In this document: one piece after another, positions 33,401 through 42,600 of the stretch | Position numbering within the stretch: the stretch's first letter is position 1 | Layout: each line of letters opens with the position of its first letter | Source of the DNA: CAVOHU01 sp963817885 | Lineage (GTDB): Bacteria; Acidobacteriota; Vicinamibacteria; Vicinamibacterales; JAKQTR01 | Reading direction: 5' to 3' | NCBI GenBank assembly: GCA_963817885.1 | Contig: CAWFQE010000009.1 | Coordinates: 1-64,000 of the forward strand | DNA: 64,000 bases | Notes under the pieces: model-generated | The model's input: only the letters and a program-made list of their open reading frames with translations | The model's database searches: none | What the model was told of the DNA's origin: nothing | Position numbers and translations under genes: made by a program

Positions 33401-34364
33401 GTGGCGGCTAGCCGCGCAGCGATCTGTTTCGTGTTGGCGATTCCTCCACCCGAATCCTCGGCCGAGCGACTAGGCCGCGAGACCCGGCGGCTGCTCCGGA
33501 AGGTGCCGGGGATGTCGCGCATCATCGCCCCGCGGTGGTCGCCGGCGCGGCGGATGGGGTACGCGGCCGGCCTGAGGGCCTGCGTCCAGTCCCTCAGGCG
33601 ACGGCACGCGACGCTTCCCCCGGTACTCGTCCTCAGGCCGGAGGGCCAGGACTTGACGTTGGCGGATGTTGACGAGGTCATTCCGTTCGAACCGGCGCCG
33701 TACAAGTCGATACCGCCAATGGGTGCGTTCTTTCACTACTTCGGGTCGGAAGAGTTCTGCAAGCTCGAGGTGTTCAAACTGCGCGGTTATGACCGAATTG
33801 TCTATCTGGACTGCGACACCCTGGTCCTCGACGACATCTCTCCGTTGTGGGATCCGAACCAGTACGTGGCAGAGGATTTCTATGCCGTGCGGGAGACGGC
33901 CGAATCAGGCGCGCGGCCCCCGGTGCTTGGCAAGTTCAACGCGGGGGTCCTGGTGATCAATCGAGCGATGCTGTGCGATCAGACCTATCACGGGATCCTC
34001 GAACTCGCCCGATGCGGTATGTCCTACGACGGCAGCGACCAGGGCGTGCTCAATGAACTGGTCGAGCGGGGCGGCGCGACGTTCGGGGAGCTGGACGCCA
34101 GCTACAACGTCCTGGTCCGGGCAAGACACTTCGGGAACTGGGGGGCGTTCAATGATCGGATCCGGATTCTGCACTTCATCAATCAGGTACAAGCCCTGGA
34201 CCGACTTGCACTACCTCGATCCGTGCTTCGACGCGGATCTCAAACGCATCTGGGACGACGAGTTCAGCCCGCTCATTGGAGCGCCGCGACAGGGCAACCA
34301 GGTCGCGTACGATCCCAGTCCAGACATGGTTGGGCAGCCAGATACGGGTGCGCTGACGTCGTGA
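33401..34364 (+). CDS. GT8-like glycosyltransferase, copy 2, one frameshift
   Basis: A 320-residue GT8 enzyme if one base is removed at 34186-34187 (CAGGTACAAG). The GTG at 33401 has TTGGAGG upstream. Motifs: AAICFVLAIPPPES, PRWSPARRMGYAAGLRACVQ, GYDRIVYLDCDTLVLDDISP (DxD), GKFNAGVLVINRAM, DGSDQGVLNELV, ILHFINQ. The second frame continues YKPWTDLHYLDPCFDADLKR to a TGA at 34362-34364 that overlaps the next gene's GTG. It is the paralog of copy 1, on the other side of the Nif11-type precursor. The duplication around a precursor suggests a shared acceptor, by inference. Confidence 0.8.
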
Positions 34365-35357
34365 CGACCTGCCCGCGTCTGGGGTTTCGGCGTCCGGCAG
34401 TCTTCTTCATCAATCTACTGGGCGATCAGTTGATTGCGTTGCCGGCAATGCGAGCCCTCGGCAGGCTCTTCCCGGAAGGTCTTCAGCTCCTGCTCGGCGA
34501 GACGATGTTGTCGCTCTTCTACCGTGGCCTGCCGACCGGCGATGCCGTGCGGGTCTGGTGGGCGTCCGACGAAATGCGGAGCATCGACGTGCCACGTACC
34601 CTTCGCCGGGCAAGGCCCTGCGATCTGTTCATCTGCCTGTCTCCCGATCCGAAGTCCTTCGTCGGGTTACTGGCGAGCAGAATAGGTGCGACGTGCACGA
34701 TTGGGTACGGGGATGGCCTGGATTGCCAGCTCCCTGCGCTCCCCGGCTCTCACATGTTCGACAGGCTGTTTGCGATTCCCCATGTATCTCGAGCCGTCGC
34801 TGCGGATCGACGACTTCAGGGCGCCGCCGATGTTCGCGCCCGCCGCCGAGGCGGCCGCCGGGCGCGAGGCCGCGAGACTTCGCGGGCCGTGGGAGCGGAT
34901 GCTGTTCGTGCATCCGGAGACAGGGGCCGAGCGCACGTGGGAGCCCGCGAGATTCGCCTGGGTGATCGAGCGCTTCCTCGCCGAGCGCCCTGACTACATG
35001 GCTGTCGTGTCGAGCCTGGCCCCGATCGACTACGAGTGGCGAGGCGGGCGCGTGAAACGGATCGATCTGCACCTGGAGCTGACGCTCGCGCTGGTGCGGC
35101 ACGCCGACCTCTTCCTCGGCGTGGACTCCTGTTTCCTGCATGCGGCGGACCTGAACCGGGTGCCCGGCGTCGCCCTGTTCGGCCCGACCAAGTCGTGGCA
35201 GTGGGGATTCCGGTTTTCGCGGCGTTCACGCGACATCTCCGCGGAATCGATGGACGCCATCGGCCCGGAGCCAGTGCTCGAAGCGCTGCTCGACGTTGTT
35301 GACGCCCGGAGAACGCCAGCCTCCTGCGAGTCACCATGCTTCACTCCTACTCGATGA
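34361..35357 (+). CDS. GT9-like (heptosyltransferase-fold) glycosyltransferase, one frameshift
   Basis: It would be 331 residues if one base were removed near 34778-34784 (TTCCCCATGTATCTC). It starts at the GTG overlapping the upstream TGA. The N-terminal half (PAVFFINLLGDQLIALPAMR, CDLFICLSPDPKSFVGLLAS) and C-terminal half (MLFVHPETGAERTWEPARFA, LVRHADLFLGVDSCFLHAAD, GVALFGPTKSWQW) match GT-B enzymes of the ADP-heptose:LPS heptosyltransferase (GT9) type. The sugar and acceptor are unknown. Its last codons overlap the GT2 gene start by 22 bases. Confidence 0.78.
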
Positions 35358-36274
35358 TCGTGCCGGCGCTCAACCAGGAGGGCGAGATCATCGCAACGCT
35401 TCGGAATCTCGCTCGCAGCATGGCGTTTCTCGCCGAGCACCATCCCCGAGGCGGCGAGATTGACGGCGAGATCATCGTCGTGGACGACGGCTCGACGGAC
35501 AAGACCTCGGATCTCGTCGGTGGATGGGCTCGCGCGAACGGCCGGACGCGAATCATCGTGCACCCGCGGCGCCTGGGGGCGGGAGCGGCTCGCAACACCG
35601 CCGCGCAGGCGGCCCGGGGTGACGTGCTGTTCTACTGCGACGCCGATGATGTGTACGCGCCTGAGCACGTGTTCATGGGCTTCTCGGCGCTCGACTGGTC
35701 CTCGAACTCGGCCGATGGAGCACCGGCCTCGGGCTGGCTCAGGATGGGTAATGGCGGCCATCTCGAATTCACGGCTTCGCGCCCATTCGCGGCGATTCGC
35801 ACGGGAATACGGATCAGGGAAGCGGTTCACGACGGATGGCTCCCTGCCATCCGGAACAGCGTGGTCAGCAATCTGTGCGTGAGGCGAGAGTGCCACGAGT
35901 GGATCGAGGGCTTTCCCGAGGAGGCGATCTACAAGCGGCTCAGAGGCTGTGAGGACACGGCGTTTGGGAACTGCCTGAGTACGTTCTTCCGGGTAGGGCT
36001 CGTCGATTTCGAGACGGTGGAATATGTTCGCCGGCCGATGAACAGTCTCGACCGTCAGATGGCGCGGTTCAGCCACGCTCCGGCTTCAGGCTATGACGAA
36101 ACGGCACCCTCGGAACGGCCGCTGCACGAGATCCGGATGATTCGAGAAGACGAGAAGATCGGCCACCTGCTGCACAAGTGGTGCGCCATTGGACCTCCAA
36201 GGTTGCCGCCGGCGATGCTGAACTCGGAACAGGTCCGGGAGCTCACCGCTCGCCGTCGAGTCGCAGGTGTGTAA
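35336..36274 (+). CDS. GT2 family glycosyltransferase
   Basis: A 312-residue GT-A enzyme. SMIVPALNQEGEIIATLRNL begins the fold. EIIVVDDGSTDKTSDLV carries the nucleotide-binding Asp pair, and GDVLFYCDADDVYAPEHVF holds the DxD metal site. The NSVVSNLCVRRECHEWIEGF and RGCEDTAFGNCL (ED catalytic motif) segments follow. These are typical inverting glycosyltransferases with unknown acceptor. There is no membrane segment. It is complete, with no frameshift, and overlaps its neighbours (22 bases into the GT9 gene; TAATG junction with the GSCFA gene), so it belongs to one transcript. Confidence 0.87.
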   Translation: MLHSYSMIVPALNQEGEIIATLRNLARSMAFLAEHHPRGGEIDGEIIVVDDGSTDKTSDLVGGWARANGRTRIIVHPRRLGAGAARNTAAQAARGDVLFYCDADDVYAPEHVFMGFSALDWSSNSADGAPASGWLRMGNGGHLEFTASRPFAAIRTGIRIREAVHDGWLPAIRNSVVSNLCVRRECHEWIEGFPEEAIYKRLRGCEDTAFGNCLSTFFRVGLVDFETVEYVRRPMNSLDRQMARFSHAPASGYDETAPSERPLHEIRMIREDEKIGHLLHKWCAIGPPRLPPAMLNSEQVRELTARRRVAGV

Positions 36275-37350
36275 TGGACTCTCCATATCGTTCCCTGCCG
36301 CCCAGGAACTTCTGGCAGACGGGTGTGACCGACACTGCACCGCGAGATCTGTCCGACGTCTACCGCAAGCGATTTGACATCCCTGTCGACGCACGGATCG
36401 CCACGGCTGGCAGCTGTTTTGCGCGCCAGATAGGCCGGCGGCTCCGGGCGCACGGGTTCAACTTCGTCGACGTGGAGCCGCCTCCGCCAGGACTGCCCGA
36501 GACCCTTCATTCCCGCCTTGGCTACGGACTGTTCTCCGCCAGGTACGGGAACATCTACTCGGCGAGGCAGCTGAATCAGCTGATGAAGGAGGCGTTCGGC
36601 GAGTTCAGCCCGGCTGACCGCGTCTGGGAAAGCGGAGGGCGATACTACGACCCCTGGCGCCCGTCCATCGAGCCTGACGGATTCGGGTCCGCCCGGGAGG
36701 TGGCGGTGCTGCGCGAGGCTCACCTCGCTGCGGTGCGAGCGCTCTTCCGCGCCTGCGATGTGTTCATCTTCACGCTCGGGTTGACCGAGACCTGGCGATC
36801 CACGGAAGACGGCGCGGTGTACCCGATGTGCCCGGGGACGATCGCAGGACGGTTCGATTCCGGAAGGCACGTCTTCGTCAACTCGCCGTTCGACGAGATC
36901 GTCGCAGATATGTCCGAGTTCATCGGTCGCGCGCGCGCCATCACGCCGTCGATGAGATTCGTGCTGACGGTGTCGCCGGTGCCACAGGCGGCCACCGCCA
37001 CCGATCAACATGTACTCTGCGCCACCAGTTACTCCAAGTCCGTGCTGAGGGCCGCATGCGGCCTTCTCTGCTCGCGTCTCGAGGGTGTCGACTATTTCCC
37101 GTCCTACGAGATCCTGACGTCGTCGGCGCTGCGCGGGATGTTCTTCGCAGAGAACCTCAGGAACATCACTCCGGACGGGGTGGACTTCGTCATGTCCCAC
37201 TTTTTCCACGAGCACGCCGCCTCGGCTCGCACCGGCGAGCCGGTGCGACCGGAATCGGATCGCCAGGAAGATCCGCCGAACCCGCGACCCGTCGACGAGA
37301 CGGCCGACGGATGCGATGAAGTGCGACTGGCGTGGCAGAGGGTCCGATGA
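36274..37350 (+). CDS. GSCFA domain protein
   Basis: A 358-residue protein with the name-giving motif in IATAGSCFARQIGRRLRAHG (GSCFA, Pfam family of predicted SGNH-like hydrolases). Supporting blocks are SRLGYGLFSARYGNIYSARQ, VWESGGRYYDPWRP, VFIFTLGLTETW, MRFVLTVSPVP and the late VDYFPSYEI, where a catalytic-type triad would close. It may act on a carbohydrate or acyl ester, and the substrate is unknown. It starts at an ATG overlapping the GT2 stop (TAATG) and ends overlapping the next gene (ATGA). It lies in a run of glycosyltransferases, consistent with glycan or glycopeptide tailoring. Confidence 0.85.
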   Translation: MDSPYRSLPPRNFWQTGVTDTAPRDLSDVYRKRFDIPVDARIATAGSCFARQIGRRLRAHGFNFVDVEPPPPGLPETLHSRLGYGLFSARYGNIYSARQLNQLMKEAFGEFSPADRVWESGGRYYDPWRPSIEPDGFGSAREVAVLREAHLAAVRALFRACDVFIFTLGLTETWRSTEDGAVYPMCPGTIAGRFDSGRHVFVNSPFDEIVADMSEFIGRARAITPSMRFVLTVSPVPQAATATDQHVLCATSYSKSVLRAACGLLCSRLEGVDYFPSYEILTSSALRGMFFAENLRNITPDGVDFVMSHFFHEHAASARTGEPVRPESDRQEDPPNPRPVDETADGCDEVRLAWQRVR

Positions 37351-38319
37351 CGCTCGTGATTACCGGAGACTCGCACACCTGGGCCCTGCACGAGGGGCTC
37401 GCGTCGATGTCATCCTCCGAGCGGCGCGGCCTCCCGGATGTGCGCGTCTGCATGTTGTTCAAAGGATCACCTTCGGTGGCGCCGTTCTGCACCCGGGCGA
37501 CCGACCATGTCAGGTTTCTCGACCCAGGTGCCCGCGCGGCCATCGCGTCTGTCACGGGCCGTCCACACCTCTGTGCGGCGGACCGGGTCGCGGTGTTCGG
37601 ATTCTCGATGGGGTTGATGACGACGTTGCTGCTGCGCCGTGATACGTGGCGGGGGTTCATTCCCTGGTCCGTGGACGTGGAGGGAGCAGAGACGCCGTTG
37701 TCCGAGGCAGCGATCACGGCGATCGCGCTTGAACACAACGCCCACATCCTGGAGTTCTTTTCGCTCGTCGCCGGACTGGGGATTCGATGCGTCGCCATCT
37801 CCGCGCCGCCGCCGTCGCCGTTTGAGGAGGCGCTCGCTCGGGGCATCCGGCCGGCGGTCGTGCTCGAGGTCGATCGCATTGCGCGCCGCGCGGTCAGACG
37901 ACCTCAACGAGCCCTTCCCGGAGTCCTGGGAGGCCCGCTTCGGCACGGTCCTCGACATCGGGACCATCGAGCACGTGTTCGACACCGCCATGGCGCTGCA
38001 GAACTGCCTCCTCGCGGTCCGGCCGGCCGGATTTTGTTTGTTCCACGTTCCGGTCAAGGGCTACTACTTCCATGGCCTGCACACGTTCAGCCCGGAACTG
38101 TTGCCATCCCTTCTCGAAGCGAACGGATTCGAAATCCGGTATCTGAAGCACAGCACCCCGTCGGGAGCGCCGGCGGACCTCGAGGACGATGTCCCGAGTC
38201 TTCTCCAGTGGATTGTCGCCAGGCGGCTGCCTGGCCCCGGGTTGCGGGTCCTGCGACCGGTTCAACAGCAAATGTGGCGCCGAATGTTCAGTGATGCGAG
38301 GCCGGGCGGACAACGATGA
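37347..38319 (+). CDS. SGNH-like hydrolase N-terminus joined out of frame to a methyltransferase C-terminus
   Basis: From 37347 the frame reads MTLVITGDSHTWALHEGLAS, a GDSH block of SGNH-type hydrolases, and stays sensible to about 37890 (GLGIRCVAISAPPPS, VVLEVDRIARR). Then the other frame takes over: DDLNEPFPESWEARFGTVLD, IGTIEHVFDTAMALQNCLLA, RPAGFCLFHVP, HGLHTFSPELLPSLLEANGF, typical of the C-terminal half of a class I methyltransferase. The hydrolase lacks its C-terminus and the methyltransferase its N-terminal ~100 residues. This looks like a deletion or misjoin plus a frame change, not a designed fusion. Probably neither part is functional. Confidence 0.6.
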
Positions 38320-39301
38320 CCGCGACACCGTGGAGCGGCGATCAACGAGCGCGGTGTGCTTTGCCACCGCAGCCGAGTTCGACGGCTGCGACGCGTCGTG
38401 CCGCAACGCGGCGGCCGTCCTCGGCGGATCATGGACGAGGCTCTGCCGTGACGCCGACCCACCGCCGGAGGTCTTCGCGAGCGACCTTCTGGTGTTGTCG
38501 TCCTGGCATCGACGCTACGAGACCATCCTCGAGCGCCGCAGCGGCCCGATTGTCGTCCGATGGCACTCCACCATCCTCCAGACCGAGCTTGGACAGGAGG
38601 CACAGAAGATCGCCCGCCTCGTGAATCTGCTCGACGAGGGCGTCATTTCCGGACTGGCCGTGAGCGATCCGGAGTTCGTCTCGGCGCTCGATCGGGACGC
38701 AGTGGTCTACCTGCCCGAGGTGTGCCAGACCGACTACGTTGGCGTGGCGCCCGCGCCGCTTCACGGCGTGAACATCTCGCTCTTTGGCGCACCCCACTGG
38801 CGAAAGAACCTCTTCGTCCAATCTGCCGCGTTCGCCCTGGCGATGCGCGGCAGCGGCACGGCAGCCTGGACGCTTCATCTCAACAGCCAGACGTTGCTCG
38901 ACGATGGGTTCGCCGGGTGGCTGAGGGCCGCTCGCATTCCGTACGTCGACCACGGCTGGCTCGAGCGAGCCGACTACCTTTCGCTCGTCGCAGCCATGGA
39001 CGTTGGATTATGCGCGACCTTGTGCGAGGGCTACTGCTACGTAGCGGCCGATCACGTGAAGCTTGACGTGCCCGTCGTCTCCTCGCCTGCCGTGGCCTGC
39101 CTGGCCGAGGCGTGCTCGCTCACGACGCCGGACCGTGTGGCGGCGGTCGCCGATGCCTTGACACAGGCGTTCTCGGATGGAGAGGCCATTCGCGTGAGAC
39201 AGCGCCGGGTGCTCGGGGAAGGGGCACGCCGGCGCGCCGCGTTGGCGCAATCGGCACTGGTCGACCTCGAGTCGCGCGCACGCACGAGGAGCGCGAGATG
39301 A
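38294..39301 (+). CDS. GT-B type glycosyltransferase (GT4-like)
   Basis: A 335-residue protein. The start is uncertain: ATG 38294 lacks a clear ribosome binding site and overlaps the previous frame. Recognisable blocks are LLVLSSWHRRYETILE, IVVRWHSTILQTELGQEAQK, VVYLPEVCQTDYVGV, GVNISLFGAPHWRKNLFVQS and YLSLVAAMDVGLCATLCEGY followed by AADHVKLDVPVVSSPAVACL. The last part is the sugar-donor region of GT-B enzymes, in the position where GT4 proteins have E-x7-E. The sugar is unknown. Its TGA overlaps the next ATG (ATGA), so it is coupled to the gene that follows. Confidence 0.72.
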   Translation: MRGRADNDDRDTVERRSTSAVCFATAAEFDGCDASCRNAAAVLGGSWTRLCRDADPPPEVFASDLLVLSSWHRRYETILERRSGPIVVRWHSTILQTELGQEAQKIARLVNLLDEGVISGLAVSDPEFVSALDRDAVVYLPEVCQTDYVGVAPAPLHGVNISLFGAPHWRKNLFVQSAAFALAMRGSGTAAWTLHLNSQTLLDDGFAGWLRAARIPYVDHGWLERADYLSLVAAMDVGLCATLCEGYCYVAADHVKLDVPVVSSPAVACLAEACSLTTPDRVAAVADALTQAFSDGEAIRVRQRRVLGEGARRRAALAQSALVDLESRARTRSAR

Positions 39302-40677
39302 CCGGGGTCGGCTTCGTCACAGCGGCCGACCAGGCGCTTTTCCCCGCCGCTCTGGCGACGGTCAATAGCGTCCTCGAATTCCAGCCAGATGCGCACGTCG
39401 TCGTTCTCTGCGACAAGTCGAACCCGCTCACACCTCCGCAACGACGCTGCTTCTCGGCAAGCGACCGGGTGGTGCTCGCCGACTGGTGCGACTCGCCCGC
39501 GGCGCACCCCGGGGTCGATGCCAAAGCGCTCTGGGCCAAGGCCATACTCGCCGCACCGTCGGGCTACAACGCCGTCGTGTGGCTGGAGCCAGGGTTCATC
39601 CTGTGCTCTCCTGTCGACGACGTCGTGGAGCGCTGCAAAGTGGAAGGGACCATCCTCGGCAGCCCGACATACGCCCCCTCTGCAGGTGTCTGCGCGATGA
39701 CCGTGCGCAATCTTGAGCGGCTCGCACGGCCTGCGGCCGGGGCCGAAATATCGGACCAGGTTGATCCACTGGACGACCGCCTCTGGAGCCAGCGCGGGAG
39801 CTTCTGGGATTCGATGATCGATTTCCGGCATGGCAGGTTCGTCAACGTCCGGGCGGGAGGCCAGACGCAGCGAGGATTTCACTGCGCCGACTTTGCGAAC
39901 TTCTGGGTGCGCGAACACTGCGACCGTGTGCTCGACGGGCATTCGTTGCAGACCTATCCCTACGTCTGGTTCCTGACCATGCTGTGGTTCGGCCGCTGCG
40001 CCGATTGGTCGGTCGATCCCGCCGCCTACCTGCCGATGGATGCCCGCCACCTCTTCACGGACCTGGTCCAGTTCCTGCCGCAGGTGTTCCAGGTGCATCC
40101 GCGGGCGCGGTATCGCTGGAACGCCCTGAGCGACGCGATGATCGATCGGGCCATCGACGGAGTGCATCGCATGCTGACGCTCGGGGGCGGCGGTATGACG
40201 GATGTCATAAGGCTCGTTGACGCACATCCCTGGATCCGCCGGTACGTCGAGGTCGGCAGCTATGAAGGAGGGTCGATCCTGACGTTGGGTCTGCGGTTCC
40301 TGAACCGCGACATCCACTTCTACTCCGTCGAGTCCTTCATGGGCGGCCTGGACGGTACCGTGGATGGGTGGCGCCTTCCATCACGCAAGAAGTTCGTCGA
40401 ATCGTTATCCCGTGAACCACCCGGTGCAGGCGCCGAAAGAGCGTCGTCCTCGAGATCCCCAGCAGGCGGGCCGCGCGGTGCTGGTTGTGGCCAGCCAACT
40501 CATACACATGGTGGACGTGGCGATCGACGGCTTTGGCCAGCGAGAGGTCCTGGCCGTTCACGGGTGCGGCGGGAGGCGCGGGCGTGTCTTCGTCGACCGG
40601 AGCAACCCGGCCGCCATCGAGGCGTGATGTCTTCAGGGCTGATCATTCCGTCCTCGGCAAGCAGGACGATGGCCTGA
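39298..40677 (+). CDS. GT-A-like protein with a truncated C-terminal methyltransferase domain
   Basis: Residues ~1-300 resemble a GT8-like nucleotide-sugar domain (VGFVTAADQALFPAALATVN, VVVLCDKSNPLTPPQRR, FCADF-type end segment), although a clear DxD is lacking (VVWLEPGFILC at its place). Residues ~305-370 begin a Methyltransf_24-like domain: RYVEVGSYEGGSILTLGLRF, FYSVESFMGGLDGTVDGW, LPSRKKFVESL. After about 40410 the frame is low-complexity antisense of the neighbouring sigma-54 regulator gene, so the methyltransferase lacks most of its fold. The real protein probably ended elsewhere before a deletion or misjoin. The stop used here is fortuitous. Confidence 0.65.
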   Translation: MTGVGFVTAADQALFPAALATVNSVLEFQPDAHVVVLCDKSNPLTPPQRRCFSASDRVVLADWCDSPAAHPGVDAKALWAKAILAAPSGYNAVVWLEPGFILCSPVDDVVERCKVEGTILGSPTYAPSAGVCAMTVRNLERLARPAAGAEISDQVDPLDDRLWSQRGSFWDSMIDFRHGRFVNVRAGGQTQRGFHCADFANFWVREHCDRVLDGHSLQTYPYVWFLTMLWFGRCADWSVDPAAYLPMDARHLFTDLVQFLPQVFQVHPRARYRWNALSDAMIDRAIDGVHRMLTLGGGGMTDVIRLVDAHPWIRRYVEVGSYEGGSILTLGLRFLNRDIHFYSVESFMGGLDGTVDGWRLPSRKKFVESLSREPPGAGAERASSSRSPAGGPRGAGCGQPTHTHGGRGDRRLWPARGPGRSRVRREARACLRRPEQPGRHRGVMSSGLIIPSSASRTMA

Positions 40678-41366
40678 ATCGCGTGGTCCAGTTCCCGCAG
40701 GTTTCCCGGCCAGTCGTGTTCCATCAGCAGGTCGAGCGCGCCAGGGTCGATGGCCGTGATATTGCGCGCAAGCGCGTCAGCCCAGTGCTGGATTTCCCAT
40801 GCGATGAGCGCTGGCAGATCTTCCCGGCGCTGCCTGAGCGGCGGCAGAACGAGTGTGAGGCCGTTCAGGCGGTGATAGAGGTCCTCCCGGAACAGGCCCT
40901 GCCGGATGCGATCCCGCAACGGTACGTTGCTCGCGGACACCACCCGCACCTCCGCCCGGCGCACGATCTCGGATCCGAGCCGCTCGAACTCCCCGTATTC
41001 GACCGCGCGCAGGATCTTCGCCTGCGCGAGCGGACTCATGTCCGCGATTTCGTCGAGAAACAGCGTGCCCCCGTCGGCGATCTCGAACTTGCCGCGCAGT
41101 GGCCGATCGGCGCCGGTGAACGCTCCTCGCTCGTGGCCGAAAAGCTGGCTCTCGAGCAGGGTCTCGTGCATGGCCGCGGCGTTGAACGAGACGAAGGCCC
41201 GGCCGGACCGGCGGGACGAGTCGTGGATCGCGCGTGCGAGCAGGGTCTTCCCTGTGCCGGTCTCACCGAGCAGCAGCAGCGGCACCTCCGACCTGGCGGC
41301 CACCTGGGCGCGCTTGAGGCACGCCTGCATGGTGGGGTTCCGGCTGGTCAGATCTTCGACTCGCAT
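40337..41366 (-). CDS. sigma-54-dependent activator lacking a receiver domain, frameshifted
   Basis: It would be about 342 residues if one base near 40618-40623 were removed. The ATG at 41366 has GAGGGGGG upstream. The AAA+ domain shows Walker A GETGTGKTLLA, the sigma-54 contact loop ERGAFTGA, FLDEIADMSPLAQAKIL and GLFREDLYHRLNGLTLVLPP. The second frame carries the Fis-type helix-turn-helix QHRAARLLGISRTTLFRRL. No N-terminal sensory domain is present, so activity may be set by expression or a partner. It is last in the operon with HlyD and the ABC exporter and probably activates the locus. Its 3' end runs into the truncated methyltransferase. Confidence 0.8.
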
Positions 41367-41382
41367 GAACACCCCCCTCGGA

Positions 41383-42582
41383 TCACGGCTTCGCGCCGAT
41401 CGTCTCTCGCAGCTTTCGAAGCGGCTCGAACACGTACTCGATCACGGTCCGCCGCCCGGCCAGCACGCGCGCCTCGCCTCGCATCCCCGCGCGCAAGGGC
41501 CGGAGGGAGGCCGTGCCGAGCGTTTGCCCGTCGAGCGCCGCGTGCAGGACGAACCCCTCGCCGCCCGCGGAGACCACGGCGGCCGGGCTGACCCACTGCA
41601 CGGTGGCCCGCCCGGTACCGAAACGCTCGTAAGGATAGGCGTCGTAGAAGAGCTGCACGCGCTGACCGACCCGCACGCGCGACACGCCCCCCTCGGGCGG
41701 CGCGATCTCGGCAATCAGCGGCGAGTCGGACCTGGCAATCCGGCAGAGCTCCTGGCCGAACGTCACGACGTCGCCGGTGTTCCGCTTCTGGATCGCGACG
41801 ACGGTGCCGTCGAATGGCGCGGTGACCGGCACGACGTCCTCCCGGGCGCCCTCCAGGAGCTTGTGCAGTGCGGCGATCCGGACGGCAATCTTCCGGCGCT
41901 CGAGCTCGAGGTCGCCCACCTGCTTCCGGTGATCGGTCCGCATGCGCGCCAGTTCGAGCACCGCCATCTCGCGCGCCTGCGCGGCGACGGCGGCGTCTCG
42001 CTCGCCCTTCGACGCCTCGAGCTGCTGCGATTTCAGATCGACGAGCGACACCAGGCCCTCCGCGTCGAGCAGCTCGTAGCGATGGAGGAAGTCGCGCACG
42101 GTCTTCACATAGTCCTGCTCGTAGGAGAGGTCCTTGTCCAGTTGCCGGATCTTCGTCGTCTGGATCTCGAGCGCTGAGCGCTGGTCCTCGTCCAGGAGCG
42201 ACTCCCGCCGTCCGATCGATTCGAGATCCTCTTCGAGTGTGCTGAGCTCGGACGTCCAGTTGCGCAGCTCCTGGGACCGAATCACGAAGAGGGCCTGCCC
42301 CTTCCTGACCTCGGCGGTTTCCGCGACGAGAATCGCCGCCACCACGCCCTCGCGCGGGGCGCGAACCGGATCGGCCCCGGCCTCGGGCACCAGCACGAAC
42401 TGGCAACGGACCGTGTCCGGGACCGCCACGACCACCGCGGCGGTGATCGCCGCGGCGAAGGTCACGATGAAGAAGAGGCCAAGCCCCATCGCGACGGAAA
42501 CCGGCAGCCTCGTCGGAAACAGGTCGCTGCCTCGTGCATTGTCGTCTATCCACGCCGGCTGGCTCTCTCGAGGTGTGTCCAT
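41383..42582 (-). CDS. HlyD-type membrane fusion protein of the peptide exporter
   Basis: A 399-residue periplasmic adaptor. One N-terminal transmembrane helix (MGLGLFFIVTFAAAITAAVV, about residues 32-55) is followed by a lipoyl/barrel-sandwich half-motif (PVRAPREGVVAAILV). A long alpha-helical coiled-coil hairpin (residues ~105-240) comes next, then the second half-motif VPVTAPFDGTVVAIQKRNTG and a beta-barrel domain. It links the inner-membrane ABC exporter to an outer-membrane factor in NHLM/bacteriocin type I systems. No TolC homologue is encoded in the window. It begins 18 bases after the exporter gene and ends 16 bases before the sigma-54 activator. Confidence 0.9.
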   Translation of the reverse strand: MDTPRESQPAWIDDNARGSDLFPTRLPVSVAMGLGLFFIVTFAAAITAAVVVAVPDTVRCQFVLVPEAGADPVRAPREGVVAAILVAETAEVRKGQALFVIRSQELRNWTSELSTLEEDLESIGRRESLLDEDQRSALEIQTTKIRQLDKDLSYEQDYVKTVRDFLHRYELLDAEGLVSLVDLKSQQLEASKGERDAAVAAQAREMAVLELARMRTDHRKQVGDLELERRKIAVRIAALHKLLEGAREDVVPVTAPFDGTVVAIQKRNTGDVVTFGQELCRIARSDSPLIAEIAPPEGGVSRVRVGQRVQLFYDAYPYERFGTGRATVQWVSPAAVVSAGGEGFVLHAALDGQTLGTASLRPLRAGMRGEARVLAGRRTVIEYVFEPLRKLRETIGAKP

Positions 42583-42600
42583 GACTCGCCCTCTGGCGCT

